DNA of 64,000 bases from Breviolum minutum Mf 1.05b.01 (lineage: Eukaryota > Sar > Dinophyceae > Suessiales > Symbiodiniaceae). Below the pieces are notes generated by a model. The model was given only the letters and a program-made list of their open reading frames with translations, ran no database searches and was not told the DNA's origin. Below are positions 55,801-58,500 of this stretch, in pieces. Within the stretch, counting starts at the first letter, position 1. Every line of letters begins with the position of its first letter. The position numbers and the translations under genes were made by a program. The stretch covers positions 112,104-176,103 of the forward strand of contig DF239662.1 of assembly GCA_000507305.1 (NCBI GenBank). Reading direction: 5' to 3'.

Positions 55801-57236
55801 GCTTTACCGTGGGCCCGTGGGTGTGATCGAAGTCATCAATCCGAGGATGTTGGAATTGCCCAACTCGGAGATCTTGAGTTTGTTGGAATCGGACGAGCAC
55901 CTTGGAAAAAACCCAGGACCGACTTGGGATCCCAAATGCGAAAAATGTATGGTATATTTACCTACATTTGGTTGAATGTATGGTATTTTTACCTATACAT
56001 GAATGGTCTAAATTTCTGTGGTTTTCATGTAGGTAAATATTTGCCATACATTTATCGTGTCTTGAGATGGTTTCAGACCTACAAGTTGGTGGGCTACCTG
56101 GGCCAGGCGATCGTTGATTAGAAGTAGAGGGTGAAAAAAGTACACTGAAATAGGGGTGAAATAACACGAGGTACTGATTTATAAGTCCGGAATAGGTCAT
56201 TTATGGTTCCAACGAGGTCACTTTGAAGAACCTGGTACATTTCCCGTTAGACAAAAATCCAAATGTAGGTACATATAACATTTGATTGATTTGTTTCCGT
56301 TGATGTGTTATCTTGAGTTCTTCTTTACGTGTTGTTTTTTCTAATTTGGAGGTGCTTATCTTCACAAACTACTTCGATATACGCATCAATAAAATTCATT
56401 GAAGTCTTGATTAGTTTCACCAATTCGCAACCCCCAAAAAAATGCCAACAAAAACATTTCACACAGTTCCAGGGTGTTTTTGGTTCGTGAAAAGAAGCAC
56501 CGAGAGATCATGCCAACGGCAAGCTGAATCGTTTTGTGTTGGACATAGATACAGATTTGGGGAGTTTCCTTCAATCCCCCCTCCAAGAAGAAATAGTCCC
56601 TCCCTGAAAACTAAAACATCCTGAATATTGATGGTTGGAAGATGACATTTCCTGTTCAAATGGTACCTATGCAGGGGACATGTGATTTCTTTTTTGGGGT
56701 AATCATCAACATGTTGTGAAAGGTTCAGTGAATATGAAGTCGAGTAATGTGGCAAAAACATGTCACGTTTCGGTAGGTGGTAGTGTAAGGGTATGTTTAT
56801 TCACCCAACCAAAAATAGCTTTTTTTGTTAAGCACTTCTTCCAAGACTGTTCCCATCTTGTCAGACTTTCAAAATTTTGCTTTTGACAACAACATCAGCA
56901 ACGTCTTTGAGACAGGAAGGTGGTTTGGTTATGTTTTGTTTTTGACTTTGAGGCTGGGGGGGATGTCAAATTTGACTATGCTCAACAAACATAGCTGGTT
57001 GGAAATCCACCCTTTTATACAGCAAGAAACGCAAAATGGTGGATTTCAGAATGCAGTTCTGTTTCTTCACGAGAGGGGTTCATCTTTTCAGCATTGAAAA
57101 CCACCAAAAGAGTAGTTCGACCAATTGTCAAAGTTCTCGCACCCTGCCCCTCCCCAAAAAACAACAACGAAAACTTAGGAAGTTGAAAATGAAGATACAA
57201 GAAGCAGTAAAAGTCCTTGACAAGCAGAAGTCCTGA
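12797..57236 (+). CDS. PABPC: Cytoplasmic poly(A)-binding protein, 33 exons (whole gene)
   Basis: PABPC proteins bind the mRNA poly(A) tail through four RRMs. Through the C-terminal MLLE domain they recruit partners carrying PAM2 motifs, linking the tail to translation initiation and deadenylation in the cytoplasm. The joined exons encode about 686 residues: RRM1 about 20-99 (RNP2 LYVGDL, RNP1 LGYAYVNY, ending KPCRVMWSQRDP), RRM2 about 108-186 (LFIKGL, GYGFVHY, VFVGPFIKR), RRM3 about 198-325 (LYVKNM, RFALVNF, LLYVQRAQSRAER), RRM4 about 374-475 (IRNLAEEV, RGVGFVVY), a Met/Pro/Gln linker to about 610, and MLLE about 625-686 (ERLYAHNFRLHPELAGKLTG, LLESDEKLKMKIQEAVKVL). Length is close to the roughly 630-residue animal protein, plus insertions in RRM3 and RRM4. 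Exons average 62 bp and introns 0.36-2.5 kb. Apart from the unresolved exon 19/20 join, the gene is intact. Exon ends were set by frame, conserved spacing and the AG-before-G rule; transcript data would be needed to confirm each end. Confidence 0.93.
13991..14013 (+). CDS. PABPC: PABP exon 2 (RRM1 RNP2 start)
   Basis: A 23-bp microexon after CTCTGAG encodes (G)LQFASLY, the first half of the RRM1 RNP2 strand. It completes LY|VGDL with exon 3. The donor is GC (GCCACTTGC). Intron 2 (14014-16090) contains family H (14146-14265), family F-like copies (14373-14524, 15631-15765), and family I with its 50-bp tandem array (14905-15200). Confidence 0.8.
14961..15200. repeat. 50-bp tandem array, about 4.8 units, grown from a family I end
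   Basis: The unit starts TACATCCCAGGTGG at 14961, 15011, 15061, 15111 and 15161, exactly 50 bp apart and nearly identical. Its text is the right half of a family I element (left half at 14905-14960), so the array is local amplification of one element end inside PABP intron 2. It has no spacers and is not a CRISPR array. Confidence 0.95.
16091..16132 (+). CDS. PABPC: PABP exon 3 (RRM1)
   Basis: Encodes VGDLHPDCGESLLY, matching the highly conserved VGDLHPDVTE..LY segment of PABP RRM1. Acceptor CCGTAAG, donor GA (GATACTTAG). Intron 3 (16133-17020) contains a family C copy with GT...AG ends (16165-16282) and fragments of families H and C. Confidence 0.93.
16165..16282 (+). mobile_element. Family C element with GT...AG ends
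   Basis: Family C elements usually run from TTGAGCAATGAAA to TTTCGTGGCTCAA, with TACTACCCAGTTATGTGGGG and AAGGATCC inside. This copy begins G-TGAGCCATGG and ends GTGGCTCAG, so it has both splice dinucleotides at its own ends. Other copies: 21688-21841, 23399-23566, 34022-34170, 34541-34760, 37297-37450, 40602-40688, 46548-46738, 49708-49852, 52036-52202, 54735-54892. Confidence 0.75.
17021..17085 (+). CDS. PABPC: PABP exon 4 (RRM1)
   Basis: Encodes EAFSQAGNVASCRVCRDSAT and RR, the helix 1 to strand 2-3 part of RRM1 (compare EKFSPAGPILSIRVCRD in animals). The donor GTCGGG is flanked by the hexamer AGGTCG, which recurs at the start of exon 5, so the junction has a direct repeat. Intron 4 (17086-17699) shows no clear element. 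Confidence 0.95.
17700..17739 (+). CDS. PABPC: PABP exon 5 (RRM1 RNP1)
   Basis: Encodes SLGYAYVNYYSVQ, the RNP1 strand of RRM1. Acceptor TTCAAG, donor GA (GAGCGATAC). Intron 5 (17740-20032) holds a half family J copy, family N (18008-18118), a family B element (18818-18935), a GC-richer open block (18937-19360) and another inverted-repeat element (19690-19812). Confidence 0.95.
18937..19360. other. GC-richer open block inside PABP intron 5
   Basis: About 420 bp stand out by higher GC and by open frames on both strands: + from about 18851 to 19303, and - from 19492 to 18938. Neither translation matches a family I recognise, and PABP exons 5 and 6 join in frame without it. It could be a nested gene fragment, an antisense gene or a captured transcript. 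No start is favoured. Confidence 0.4.
20033..20078 (+). CDS. PABPC: PABP exon 6 (RRM1)
   Basis: Encodes DAEKALQTLNYMSIK plus one base, RRM1 helix 2 (animal DAERALDTMNFDVIK). Acceptor CACAAG, donor GTGCTT. Intron 6 (20079-20441) is the shortest, at 363 bp; a family G element (20247-20383) fills 137 bp of it. Confidence 0.94.
20247..20383. mobile_element. Family G inverted-repeat element (TTGGATGTCCCAGGAAGTTAG ends)
   Basis: Ends are a form of TGTCCCGTTGGAAGTTAGG and its complement ACTTGCAACGCGACATCCAA. The centre has a GTTATAACCC..ATAT..CCCATTTA palindromic block. Other copies: 21194-21342, 23200-23329, 41463-41570, 55643-55767, 60339-60472; the start of intron 11 (25849) is a half copy. The end CTTGGATG resembles the CTTGG motif inside many donors here. 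Confidence 0.8.
20442..20490 (+). CDS. PABPC: PABP exon 7 (RRM1 end and linker)
   Basis: Encodes (G)KPCRVMWSQRDPDKR and two bases, the near-invariant RRM1-RRM2 linker. Acceptor GCCGCAG, donor GTGCCTTCG. Intron 7 (20491-21565) carries family O (20663-20750), family E (21045-21130 and part at 21500-21560), family G (21194-21342) and family I (21350-21421). Confidence 0.94.
21566..21639 (+). CDS. PABPC: PABP exon 8 (RRM2 RNP2)
   Basis: Encodes (K)NTNSNLFIKGLDPSVDNKA and LHDTF plus one base: RRM2 strand 1 and helix 1, aligning without gaps to [21 protein letters not shown]. Acceptor AACCGAG, donor GC (GCTCCTCGG). Intron 8 (21640-23092) has family C (21688-21841), family F (21876-22060), family M (22150-22255) and family B (22917-23030). 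Confidence 0.95.
22150..22255. mobile_element. Family M element (GAATGGGACC...GGGGTCCGTTCAG)
   Basis: Three copies share AATTGAATGGGACC at one end and GGGGTCCGTTCAGTGGGTCC toward the other, with GATCGAGCTATTAGA between: here, 4012-4125 and 39690-39790. No coding capacity. Inverted symmetry is weaker than in other families. Confidence 0.65.
23093..23152 (+). CDS. PABPC: PABP exon 9 (RRM2)
   Basis: Encodes (S)VFGQILSCKVSTNNAGKSR plus one base, strands 2-3 of RRM2. Acceptor TTTTGAG, donor GC (GCGCTG). Intron 9 (23153-24909) contains family G (23200-23329), family C (23399-23566), family A (23570-23666), an open block (24310-24660) and family E (24680-24775). Confidence 0.95.
24310..24660. other. 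Open block inside PABP intron 9
   Basis: On + a short frame reads DESGILAEAAVYGMALGESG up to a TGA at 24412. A second + frame (24364-24717) and a - frame (24578-24360) are also open with amphipathic composition. I could not assign a family. It is not needed to join PABP exons 9 and 10. It may be a fragment of another gene carried in the intron. Confidence 0.35.
24910..24987 (+). CDS. PABPC: PABP exon 10 (RRM2 RNP1)
   Basis: Encodes (G)YGFVHYETEEAAKEAIAKV and NGMMIA plus one base: RNP1 and helix 2 of RRM2. Acceptor CGTGAG, donor GC (GCATTT). The octamer CGCAGGCA occurs both at this exon's end and at the exon 11 acceptor. Intron 10 (24988-25815) contains family F (25192-25292) and family E (25629-25731). 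Confidence 0.97.
25629..25731. mobile_element. Family E palindromic element (ATCCATGGGACTGGTATATTTACC ends)
   Basis: Near-perfect inverted repeat: CCATACCATCCATGG...TATATTTACCTACA pairs with GTAGGTAAATATACC...CATGGATGGTATGGG. Other copies: 21045-21130, 24680-24775, 34786-34862, 37006-37093, 37862-37945, 38692-38794, 39395-39490, 45921-46015, 55945-56056, 60750-60855, 63247-63390. Confidence 0.85.
25816..25848 (+). CDS. PABPC: PABP exon 11 (RRM2 end)
   Basis: Encodes (G)STVFVGPFIK plus one base, the last strand of RRM2 (animal KVFVGRFK; VFVGPFIKR in many protists). Acceptor TCCGCAG, donor GT (GTCACTTGG). Intron 11 (25849-27514) starts directly with the left end of a family G element and holds a CACCACAAAAA tract with one N near 27264. 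Confidence 0.95.
27262..27390. repeat. CACCACAAAAA simple repeat with one N
   Basis: Irregular repeats of CACCACAAAAACAC follow a single unresolved base at 27264, within PABP intron 11. Open frames across it encode only repeated His/Asn/Thr or Trp/Cys/Val text and are not genes. Confidence 0.85.
27515..27566 (+). CDS. PABPC: PABP exon 12 (RRM2-RRM3 linker, RRM3 RNP2)
   Basis: Encodes (R)DERDDVAAESFTNLYV and two bases, matching the linker and first strand of RRM3 (FTNVYIKN). Acceptor TTTTGAG, donor GA (GACACTGGG). Intron 12 (27567-28841) contains family B (28186-28294) and family A (28695-28792). Confidence 0.94.
28186..28294. mobile_element. Family B inverted-repeat element (CCTGAAACTAACAG ends)
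   Basis: Left end TACTCCCTGAAACTAACAG, right end CTGTTAGTTTTAGTGAGTGTA, with GATGGTTGGAA..CGAT..TTTCCTTTTGGGATGG between. Other copies: 18818-18935, 22917-23030, 29847-29940, 32218-32333, 36882-36993, 37944-38048, 60957-61068. It is about 95-115 bp and non-coding. Confidence 0.85.
28842..28902 (+). CDS. PABPC: PABP exon 13 (RRM3 helix 1)
   Basis: Encodes (K)NMPEDWDDEKITTVFGEFGE, aligning to [20 protein letters not shown]. Acceptor CATCGAG, donor GC (GCCTCTTGG). Intron 13 (28903-30251) contains families F (28948-29082, 29944-30040), K (29556-29665), B (29847-29940) and I (30047-30160). Confidence 0.95.
29556..29665. mobile_element. Family K element (ATCCAGATATGTCCTAAGA)
   Basis: Shares AAGGATCCAGATATGTCCTAAG, CCTATTGTTGGGATGGGAATG and CCATCAATCCTACTCTAGGG with copies at 33345-33442, 45655-45741 and 63680-63810, which are in the opposite orientation. 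Non-coding. Confidence 0.7.
30252..30292 (+). CDS. PABPC: PABP exon 14 (RRM3)
   Basis: Encodes VASSVLLKTDDGK and two bases, strands 2-3 of RRM3. Acceptor TTTTCAG, donor GT (GTGTCC). Intron 14 (30293-31643) contains an AT microsatellite, a family P element (about 30480-30640), family D (30903-31006) and family H (31027-31130). Confidence 0.93.
30903..31006. mobile_element. Family D inverted-repeat element (ACACCCTGGA ends)
   Basis: Left end ACACCCTGGAAGAGTAACATG, right end GTGTTAATCTTCAGGGGTGTA. Other copies: 42995-43103, 46578-46694 (nested in a family C element) and 51348-51455. Confidence 0.8.
31644..31706 (+). CDS. PABPC: PABP exon 15 (RRM3 RNP1)
   Basis: Encodes (R)FALVNFQSPDAAKAAVDALH and two bases: RNP1 and helix 2 of RRM3. 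The RNP1 is KRFALVNF, lacking the usual KGFGF core. Acceptor CTTCAG, donor GA (GAATCTTGG). Intron 15 (31707-32717) contains family F (31722-31880), two family I copies (31996-32095, 32545-32637) and family B (32218-32333). Confidence 0.95.
32718..32772 (+). CDS. PABPC: PABP exon 16 (RRM3 insertion, part 1)
   Basis: Encodes (L)KDMRAPEEKAKMEAEVLR. This starts a charged insertion between helix 2 and the last strand of RRM3 that animal PABPC lacks. Acceptor ACCGAG, donor GT (GTGGCG). Intron 16 (32773-34473) contains family N (32868-32985), K (33345-33442), I (33711-33816), C (34022-34170) and a TG run (34232-34249). Confidence 0.9.
32868..32985. mobile_element. Family N inverted-repeat element (GTAAACTAACATAGCTGGCTGG ends)
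   Basis: Left end CTGTAAACTAACATAGCTGG, right end CTGCTATGTTAGTTTACCAG, around a GATCTATTTCCTATT core. Other copies: 18008-18118, 49377-49478; looser relatives at 53034-53125 and 59098-59212, where CATGACATTGG..AAA is the inner arm. Confidence 0.8.
33711..33816. mobile_element. Family I inverted-repeat element (GTTGATGGAAGAA ends)
   Basis: Left end CTGTTGATGGAAGAATTCC, right end GGATTTCTTCCATCAATAG, with CACCAGTTGATA and ATCCCAGGTGGTTAGCC inside. Other copies: 205-318, 14905-15000, 21350-21421, 30047-30160, 31996-32095, 32545-32637, 44420-44603. Confidence 0.8.
34474..34536 (+). CDS. PABPC: PABP exon 17 (RRM3 insertion, part 2)
   Basis: Encodes EGDEKEAKEEKEDVSWLHET and R, the acidic half of the RRM3 insertion. 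Acceptor GTCCAG, donor GC (GCAGAT). A family C element (34541-34760) begins within five bases of the donor. The rest of intron 17 (34537-35932) has family E (34786-34862) and a long open frame of doubtful meaning (35018-35359). Confidence 0.88.
35933..36079 (+). CDS. PABPC: PABP exon 18 (RRM3 end and linker)
   Basis: At 147 bp this is the longest exon. It encodes AAKVESKEPPSYLLYVQRAQ and SRAERKAALEEER, the last strand of RRM3 (animal IYVGRAQKKVER), then a linker. It follows a pyrimidine tract ending CTCCCAG. I place the donor at GTTTCAGG after 36079; an earlier donor near 36030 (GTTGCCTGG) is possible, so the last 16 residues are less sure. Intron 18 (36080-37171) contains families A, B and E (36131-36231, 36882-36993, 37006-37093). 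Confidence 0.92.
37172..37253 (+). CDS. PABPC: PABP exon 19 (RRM3-RRM4 linker)
   Basis: Encodes DGETKPKAKAKAAGAKVVDQ and KTGSQTV, a Lys/Ala linker running into the expected first strand of RRM4. Acceptor CCCTAAG. The 3' end is unresolved: no G-starting donor gives the phase exon 20 needs, and the sequence runs into a T8 tract. Intron 19 contains family C (37297-37450), A (37452-37563), E (37862-37945), B (37944-38048) and P (38062-38260). Confidence 0.7.
38577..38622 (+). CDS. PABPC: PABP exon 20 (RRM4)
   Basis: Encodes (x)IRNLAEEVTADQLR and two bases, RRM4 strand 1 and helix 1. It lies in a different frame from the longer ORF covering this site. Acceptor AACTCAG, donor GT (GTCCCTCGG), giving QLRELFEPFG with exon 21. 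Intron 20 (38623-39561) contains family E (38692-38794, 39395-39490) and two family H copies (38830-38943, 39170-39315). Confidence 0.88.
38830..38943. mobile_element. Family H element (GTACCATGGTAAATCACCATT core)
   Basis: Shared core GTACCATGGTAAATCACC, CCACCATTTGGGAGAATATG and CAAGCATCGAACATGCAA. Complete copies start CTTGGATTTGTTTAGTTGG and end CAAATCCAAG. Others: 6205-6310, 13018-13155, 14146-14265, 31027-31130, 39170-39315, 41870-42000, 43115-43265, 44860-44995. Confidence 0.75.
39562..39592 (+). CDS. PABPC: PABP exon 21 (RRM4)
   Basis: A 31-bp exon encoding (E)LFEPFGELSA, the helix 1 to strand 2 turn of RRM4. Acceptor CGCCAAG, donor GA (GAAACTCGG). Intron 21 (39593-40476) contains family M (39690-39790), a family B-like element (about 39838-39960) and family L (40355-40455). 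Confidence 0.9.
40477..40540 (+). CDS. PABPC: PABP exon 22 (RRM4 RNP1)
   Basis: Encodes VILKCDEETQKHRGVGFVVY and L plus one base, containing RRM4 RNP1 (RGVGFVVY). Acceptor GGCTAAG, donor GA (GACTGA). Intron 22 (40541-41334) contains a shortened family C copy (40602-40688), family O (40741-40835), and a family F element whose right end is the acceptor of exon 23. Confidence 0.94.
40741..40835. mobile_element. Family O element (GGAACTAACATATCCCC ends)
   Basis: Left end CTCCTGGGAACGATTACATA, right end GGGATATGTGAGTTTCCCTG, with GGCACTTTGAGTCGATGA and CTTTCCTTTT inside. Other copies: 11038-11150, 12598-12690, 20663-20750 and a looser one near 44205-44290. Confidence 0.7.
41168..41334. mobile_element. 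Family F element whose end is a splice acceptor
   Basis: Family F runs from ACAAGGTGGGCCCCTAC to GTAGGGGCCCACCTTGT, with repeated GTTATAA / TTATAAC inside. Here the right end GGGCCCACCTTGTAG is directly followed by exon 23, so its terminal AG is the acceptor of intron 22. Other copies: 21876-22060, 25192-25292, 28948-29082, 31722-31880, 61135-61252. Confidence 0.8.
41335..41440 (+). CDS. PABPC: PABP exon 23 (RRM4 with insertion)
   Basis: Encodes (G)ESERRDSPETPRRGENQYD, then ARIGTAEEAQKAINE and two bases. The first part is a charged insertion between RNP1 and helix 2 of RRM4; TAEEAQKAINEL is helix 2. The acceptor TTGTAG is the terminus of a family F element. The shorter alternative, starting at 41399, breaks the frame. 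Donor GA (GACCCTTGG). Intron 23 (41441-42648) contains families G (41463-41570), A (41569-41653) and H (41870-42000). Confidence 0.88.
42649..42710 (+). CDS. PABPC: PABP exon 24 (RRM4 end)
   Basis: Encodes (L)NGQEVAGKAMNVALSERRRR plus one base, the last strand of RRM4 and the start of the linker. Acceptor TTCCAG, donor GC (GCGTAACG). Intron 24 (42711-45076) contains family D (42995-43103), H (43115-43265, 44860-44995), A (43334-43438) and I (44420-44603). Confidence 0.92.
45077..45127 (+). CDS. PABPC: PABP exon 25 (Gly/Lys linker)
   Basis: Encodes (G)RPKGEGKGKGKGKGAN plus one base. Acceptor ACCAAG, donor GC (GCTGTTG). The frame is set by the flanking exons; another frame over the same bases is also open, so the reading is a little less sure. 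Intron 25 (45128-46065) contains a family C-like core (45185-45290), family K (45655-45741) and family E (45921-46015). Confidence 0.75.
46066..46123 (+). CDS. PABPC: PABP exon 26 (Gln/Pro linker)
   Basis: Encodes (G)KKGIQAQPQPMPFPGAVG and two bases. Acceptor AAGCAG; GAAAG at 46069-46073 is an alternative. Donor GT (GTTCCTAGG). Intron 26 (46124-48647) is the largest (2.5 kb): a nested element pair (46548-46738), family A2 copies, a TTGGC satellite with an assembly gap, and family L (48497-48590). Confidence 0.85.
46548..46738. mobile_element. Family C element interrupted by a family D element
   Basis: The left half of family C (CTGAGCAATGAAAACAGG...GGTTGTTTA) stops at about 46577. A full family D element follows (46578-46694), then the right half of family C (GGGGATTGGTGCCCAGTTAC...CATGGCTCA). 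This is a clear nested insertion and gives a relative age: C before D. Confidence 0.8.
47060..47424. repeat. TTTTGGCTTTTGGC satellite bordering an assembly gap
   Basis: Degenerate units of TTTTGGC, GCTTCTGTTGG and related text run into the gap. The long open frames over it, on both strands, only reflect the repeat. Confidence 0.9.
47425..47653. other. Assembly gap (229 N)
   Basis: Unresolved bases inside PABP intron 26. The right flank (47654-47822) is A-rich, with AAAAAAACAAAAAG runs. The true length of the gap is unknown. Confidence 0.98.
48648..48707 (+). CDS. PABPC: PABP exon 27 (Met/Pro linker)
   Basis: Encodes (M)LGPNMRPMMPMRPPMAGFP and two bases, the low-complexity Met/Pro linker between RRM4 and MLLE. 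Acceptor CATTCAG, donor GT (GTGCCACGG). Intron 27 (48708-49542) has an AT microsatellite (48830-48855) and family N (49377-49478). Confidence 0.92.
49543..49627 (+). CDS. PABPC: PABP exon 28 (Met/Pro linker)
   Basis: Encodes (G)LPGMPMPMPMPMPGAMGSG and PRGMPLLPQ. Acceptor AAACCAG, donor GT (GTGGGG). The CCTATG hexamer repeats inside the exon suggest the linker grew by slippage. Intron 28 (49628-50324) contains family C (49708-49852), J (50048-50175) and a B-type end (about 50197-50273). Confidence 0.92.
50325..50426 (+). CDS. PABPC: PABP exon 29 (Pro/Met/Gln linker)
   Basis: Encodes GMPPFPLARPHAPQMAAPMP and MVNPAQQPVNKEAL. Acceptor GCCGCAG. The donor is placed at GAAACTTGG after 50426, which fits the CTTGG motif of other introns, but other in-phase donors lie a few codons upstream. 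Intron 29 (50427-52251) contains family A2 (50463-50590), D (51348-51455) and C (52036-52202). Confidence 0.88.
52252..52288 (+). CDS. PABPC: PABP exon 30 (Gln-rich, before MLLE)
   Basis: A 37-bp exon encoding ERMPPQQQKQQP plus one base. Acceptor GCCCAAG, donor GA (GATAAG). The frame depends on the neighbouring exons. Intron 30 (52289-54602) contains family A (52617-52711, 53130-53227), an N/B-type element (53034-53125), a family C-like copy (53594-53735) and AT repeats near 54520. Confidence 0.78.
54603..54732 (+). CDS. PABPC: PABP exon 31 (MLLE domain, first part)
   Basis: Encodes a polar lead (GPKHPNASTVHASGQRRDV), then TASQERLYAHNFRLHPELAG and KLTG with two further bases. The second half is the MLLE core (animal [20 protein letters not shown]). 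Acceptor GTTGTAG; a later acceptor at 54670 would also keep frame. Donor GT (GTCACTTGG). Intron 31 (54733-55845) contains family C (54735-54892), P (54908-55082), E2 (55336-55412) and G (55643-55767). Confidence 0.93.
55846..55896 (+). CDS. PABPC: PABP exon 32 (MLLE domain, middle)
   Basis: Encodes (M)MLELPNSEILSLLESD and two bases, aligning to MLLEIDNSELLHMLESP. With exon 31 it rebuilds the KITGMLLE signature as KLTGMMLE. Acceptor ATCCGAG, donor GC (GCACCTTGG). Intron 32 (55897-57178) carries family E (55945-56056). Confidence 0.95.
57179..57236 (+). CDS. PABPC: PABP exon 33 (MLLE end, stop)
   Basis: Encodes (E)KLKMKIQEAVKVLDKQKS then TGA at 57234-57236, the last helix of MLLE (animal SLRSKVDEAVAVL). 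Spacing from ESDE matches the family exactly when the GC donor of exon 32 is used. Acceptor AACTTAG. The chain ends soon after the helix, without the Ala-rich tail of the animal protein. Confidence 0.94.
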
Positions 57237-57600
57237 ATGTCCTGAAAAGCCAGCGGCTAGATTCTTAGATTCTGTGGGAAAAAAGACAAGTATTCCCACC
57301 AGCGAAATCTGTGGCAAATGGTGATGTCGGTGATGAATCCGGGGGAAGATGTCGGAAAGAGTCAAGGTTTCTGTGGAATGCCAGAATGATGGAATTAACA
57401 TTCACCAAGTGTAGCCTTTGTTATAAGGACCTAATCCAGATTAATCCAGAATACAGGCTATATGAATAATTCATGCACAACACATACTATACTGGCTTCT
57501 TCAAAACTAATCCTTAATCCTTACGATGATTACGGATAAGGAGGCTTACGGATTAGCCTTTACGGATAGGCTTGGTCGGCGTATATATAAAATAAGCAGC
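57237..57600. other. PABP 3' flank with TTACGGAT repeats
   Basis: 3' untranslated region and flank; no AATAAA signal was looked for, as dinoflagellates do not rely on one. About 57505-57575 carries degenerate TTACGGAT units (CTTACGATGATTACGGATAAGG, CTTACGGATTAGCCTTTACGG). The same units recur at 58648-58790. Confidence 0.6.
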
Positions 57601-58500
57601 TTGCTGCATGAGAAAAAAAAACACGCGTTTTAGGTCCATTTAAAGGCTGCAGACAGATTTGGGTCCGGTTTGCGCGAATTGGAAAGGGCTCGAGCTGTTG
57701 CTGCCCCTCCCTACATGCGGACTTATGTCCACTTCCAAAAACCATGAGGCCACACCAAGCCTGTCCATTTGGGGCTGGCCGGGGGTCACAGCCAGCAATT
57801 CGTTTCCCTTTGTTTCTAAAAGCAGGCCCGCCAAAAAACAACTTATTTTGGCGAAATAGGGCGTTTTTTCCCGTGGCCTCTAGAAGCTATCCACGCTGCA
57901 GCAAAGCTCAAATTGCGAGCTATTTGGCCCAAATAAGGCGTTTTCTTGCACCCACAGCATGAGCCAGCAGCACTAGCAACACAAAGAAAATCAGCCCAAG
58001 CAACGCAAGCGTGGTTCCAGAAGGGTTTCGCAGGTTCTGGGCTTGTTTTTTTGGGCAATGGTTGGAAAAGGGCCGTGGCTGTCCCTGACATGCTTGCGGC
58101 ACCATCGGTTGAAACAATACAATGACATGGGAGGAATCGAGCCTCTACATATCCCCATGTCCCTGGATCTAAAGGTCAGTCCCAACCTCAGCTGGAATCG
58201 CGGAGGCCCATTGGCAAGCAAAGGGCATGCCCGGAAGCTCACGTCACCTCCCACAGATTCCTCTATTTCTGAAAGTGGCCCGCCAAAAAAAACTTATTTT
58301 GGCGAAATAGGGCGTTTTTTCCCGTGGCCTCTAGAAGCTATCCACGCTGCAGCAAAGCTCAAATTGCGAGTTATTTGGCCCAAATAAGGCGTTTTCTTGC
58401 ACCCACAGCATGAGCCAGCAGCACTAGCACCACAAAGAAAATCAGCCCGCAAGCAACGCAAGCGTGGTTCCGGAAGGGTTCCCGCTGGTTTGGGTCAAGT
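57601..58500. repeat. GC-richer block with a 195-bp direct repeat
   Basis: About 57833-58030 and 58284-58480 are nearly identical, offset by 451 bp. Shared markers are TATTTTGGCGAAATAGGGCG, CGTGGCCTCTAGAAGC and GCACCCACAGCATGAGCC. The - strand of the first copy has a small ORF (58117-57920) with a run of about 20 hydrophobic residues (TTLALLGLIFFVLLVLLAHA); the second copy does not keep it. No family was recognised, and a dispersed repeat is the likeliest reading. Confidence 0.65.
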
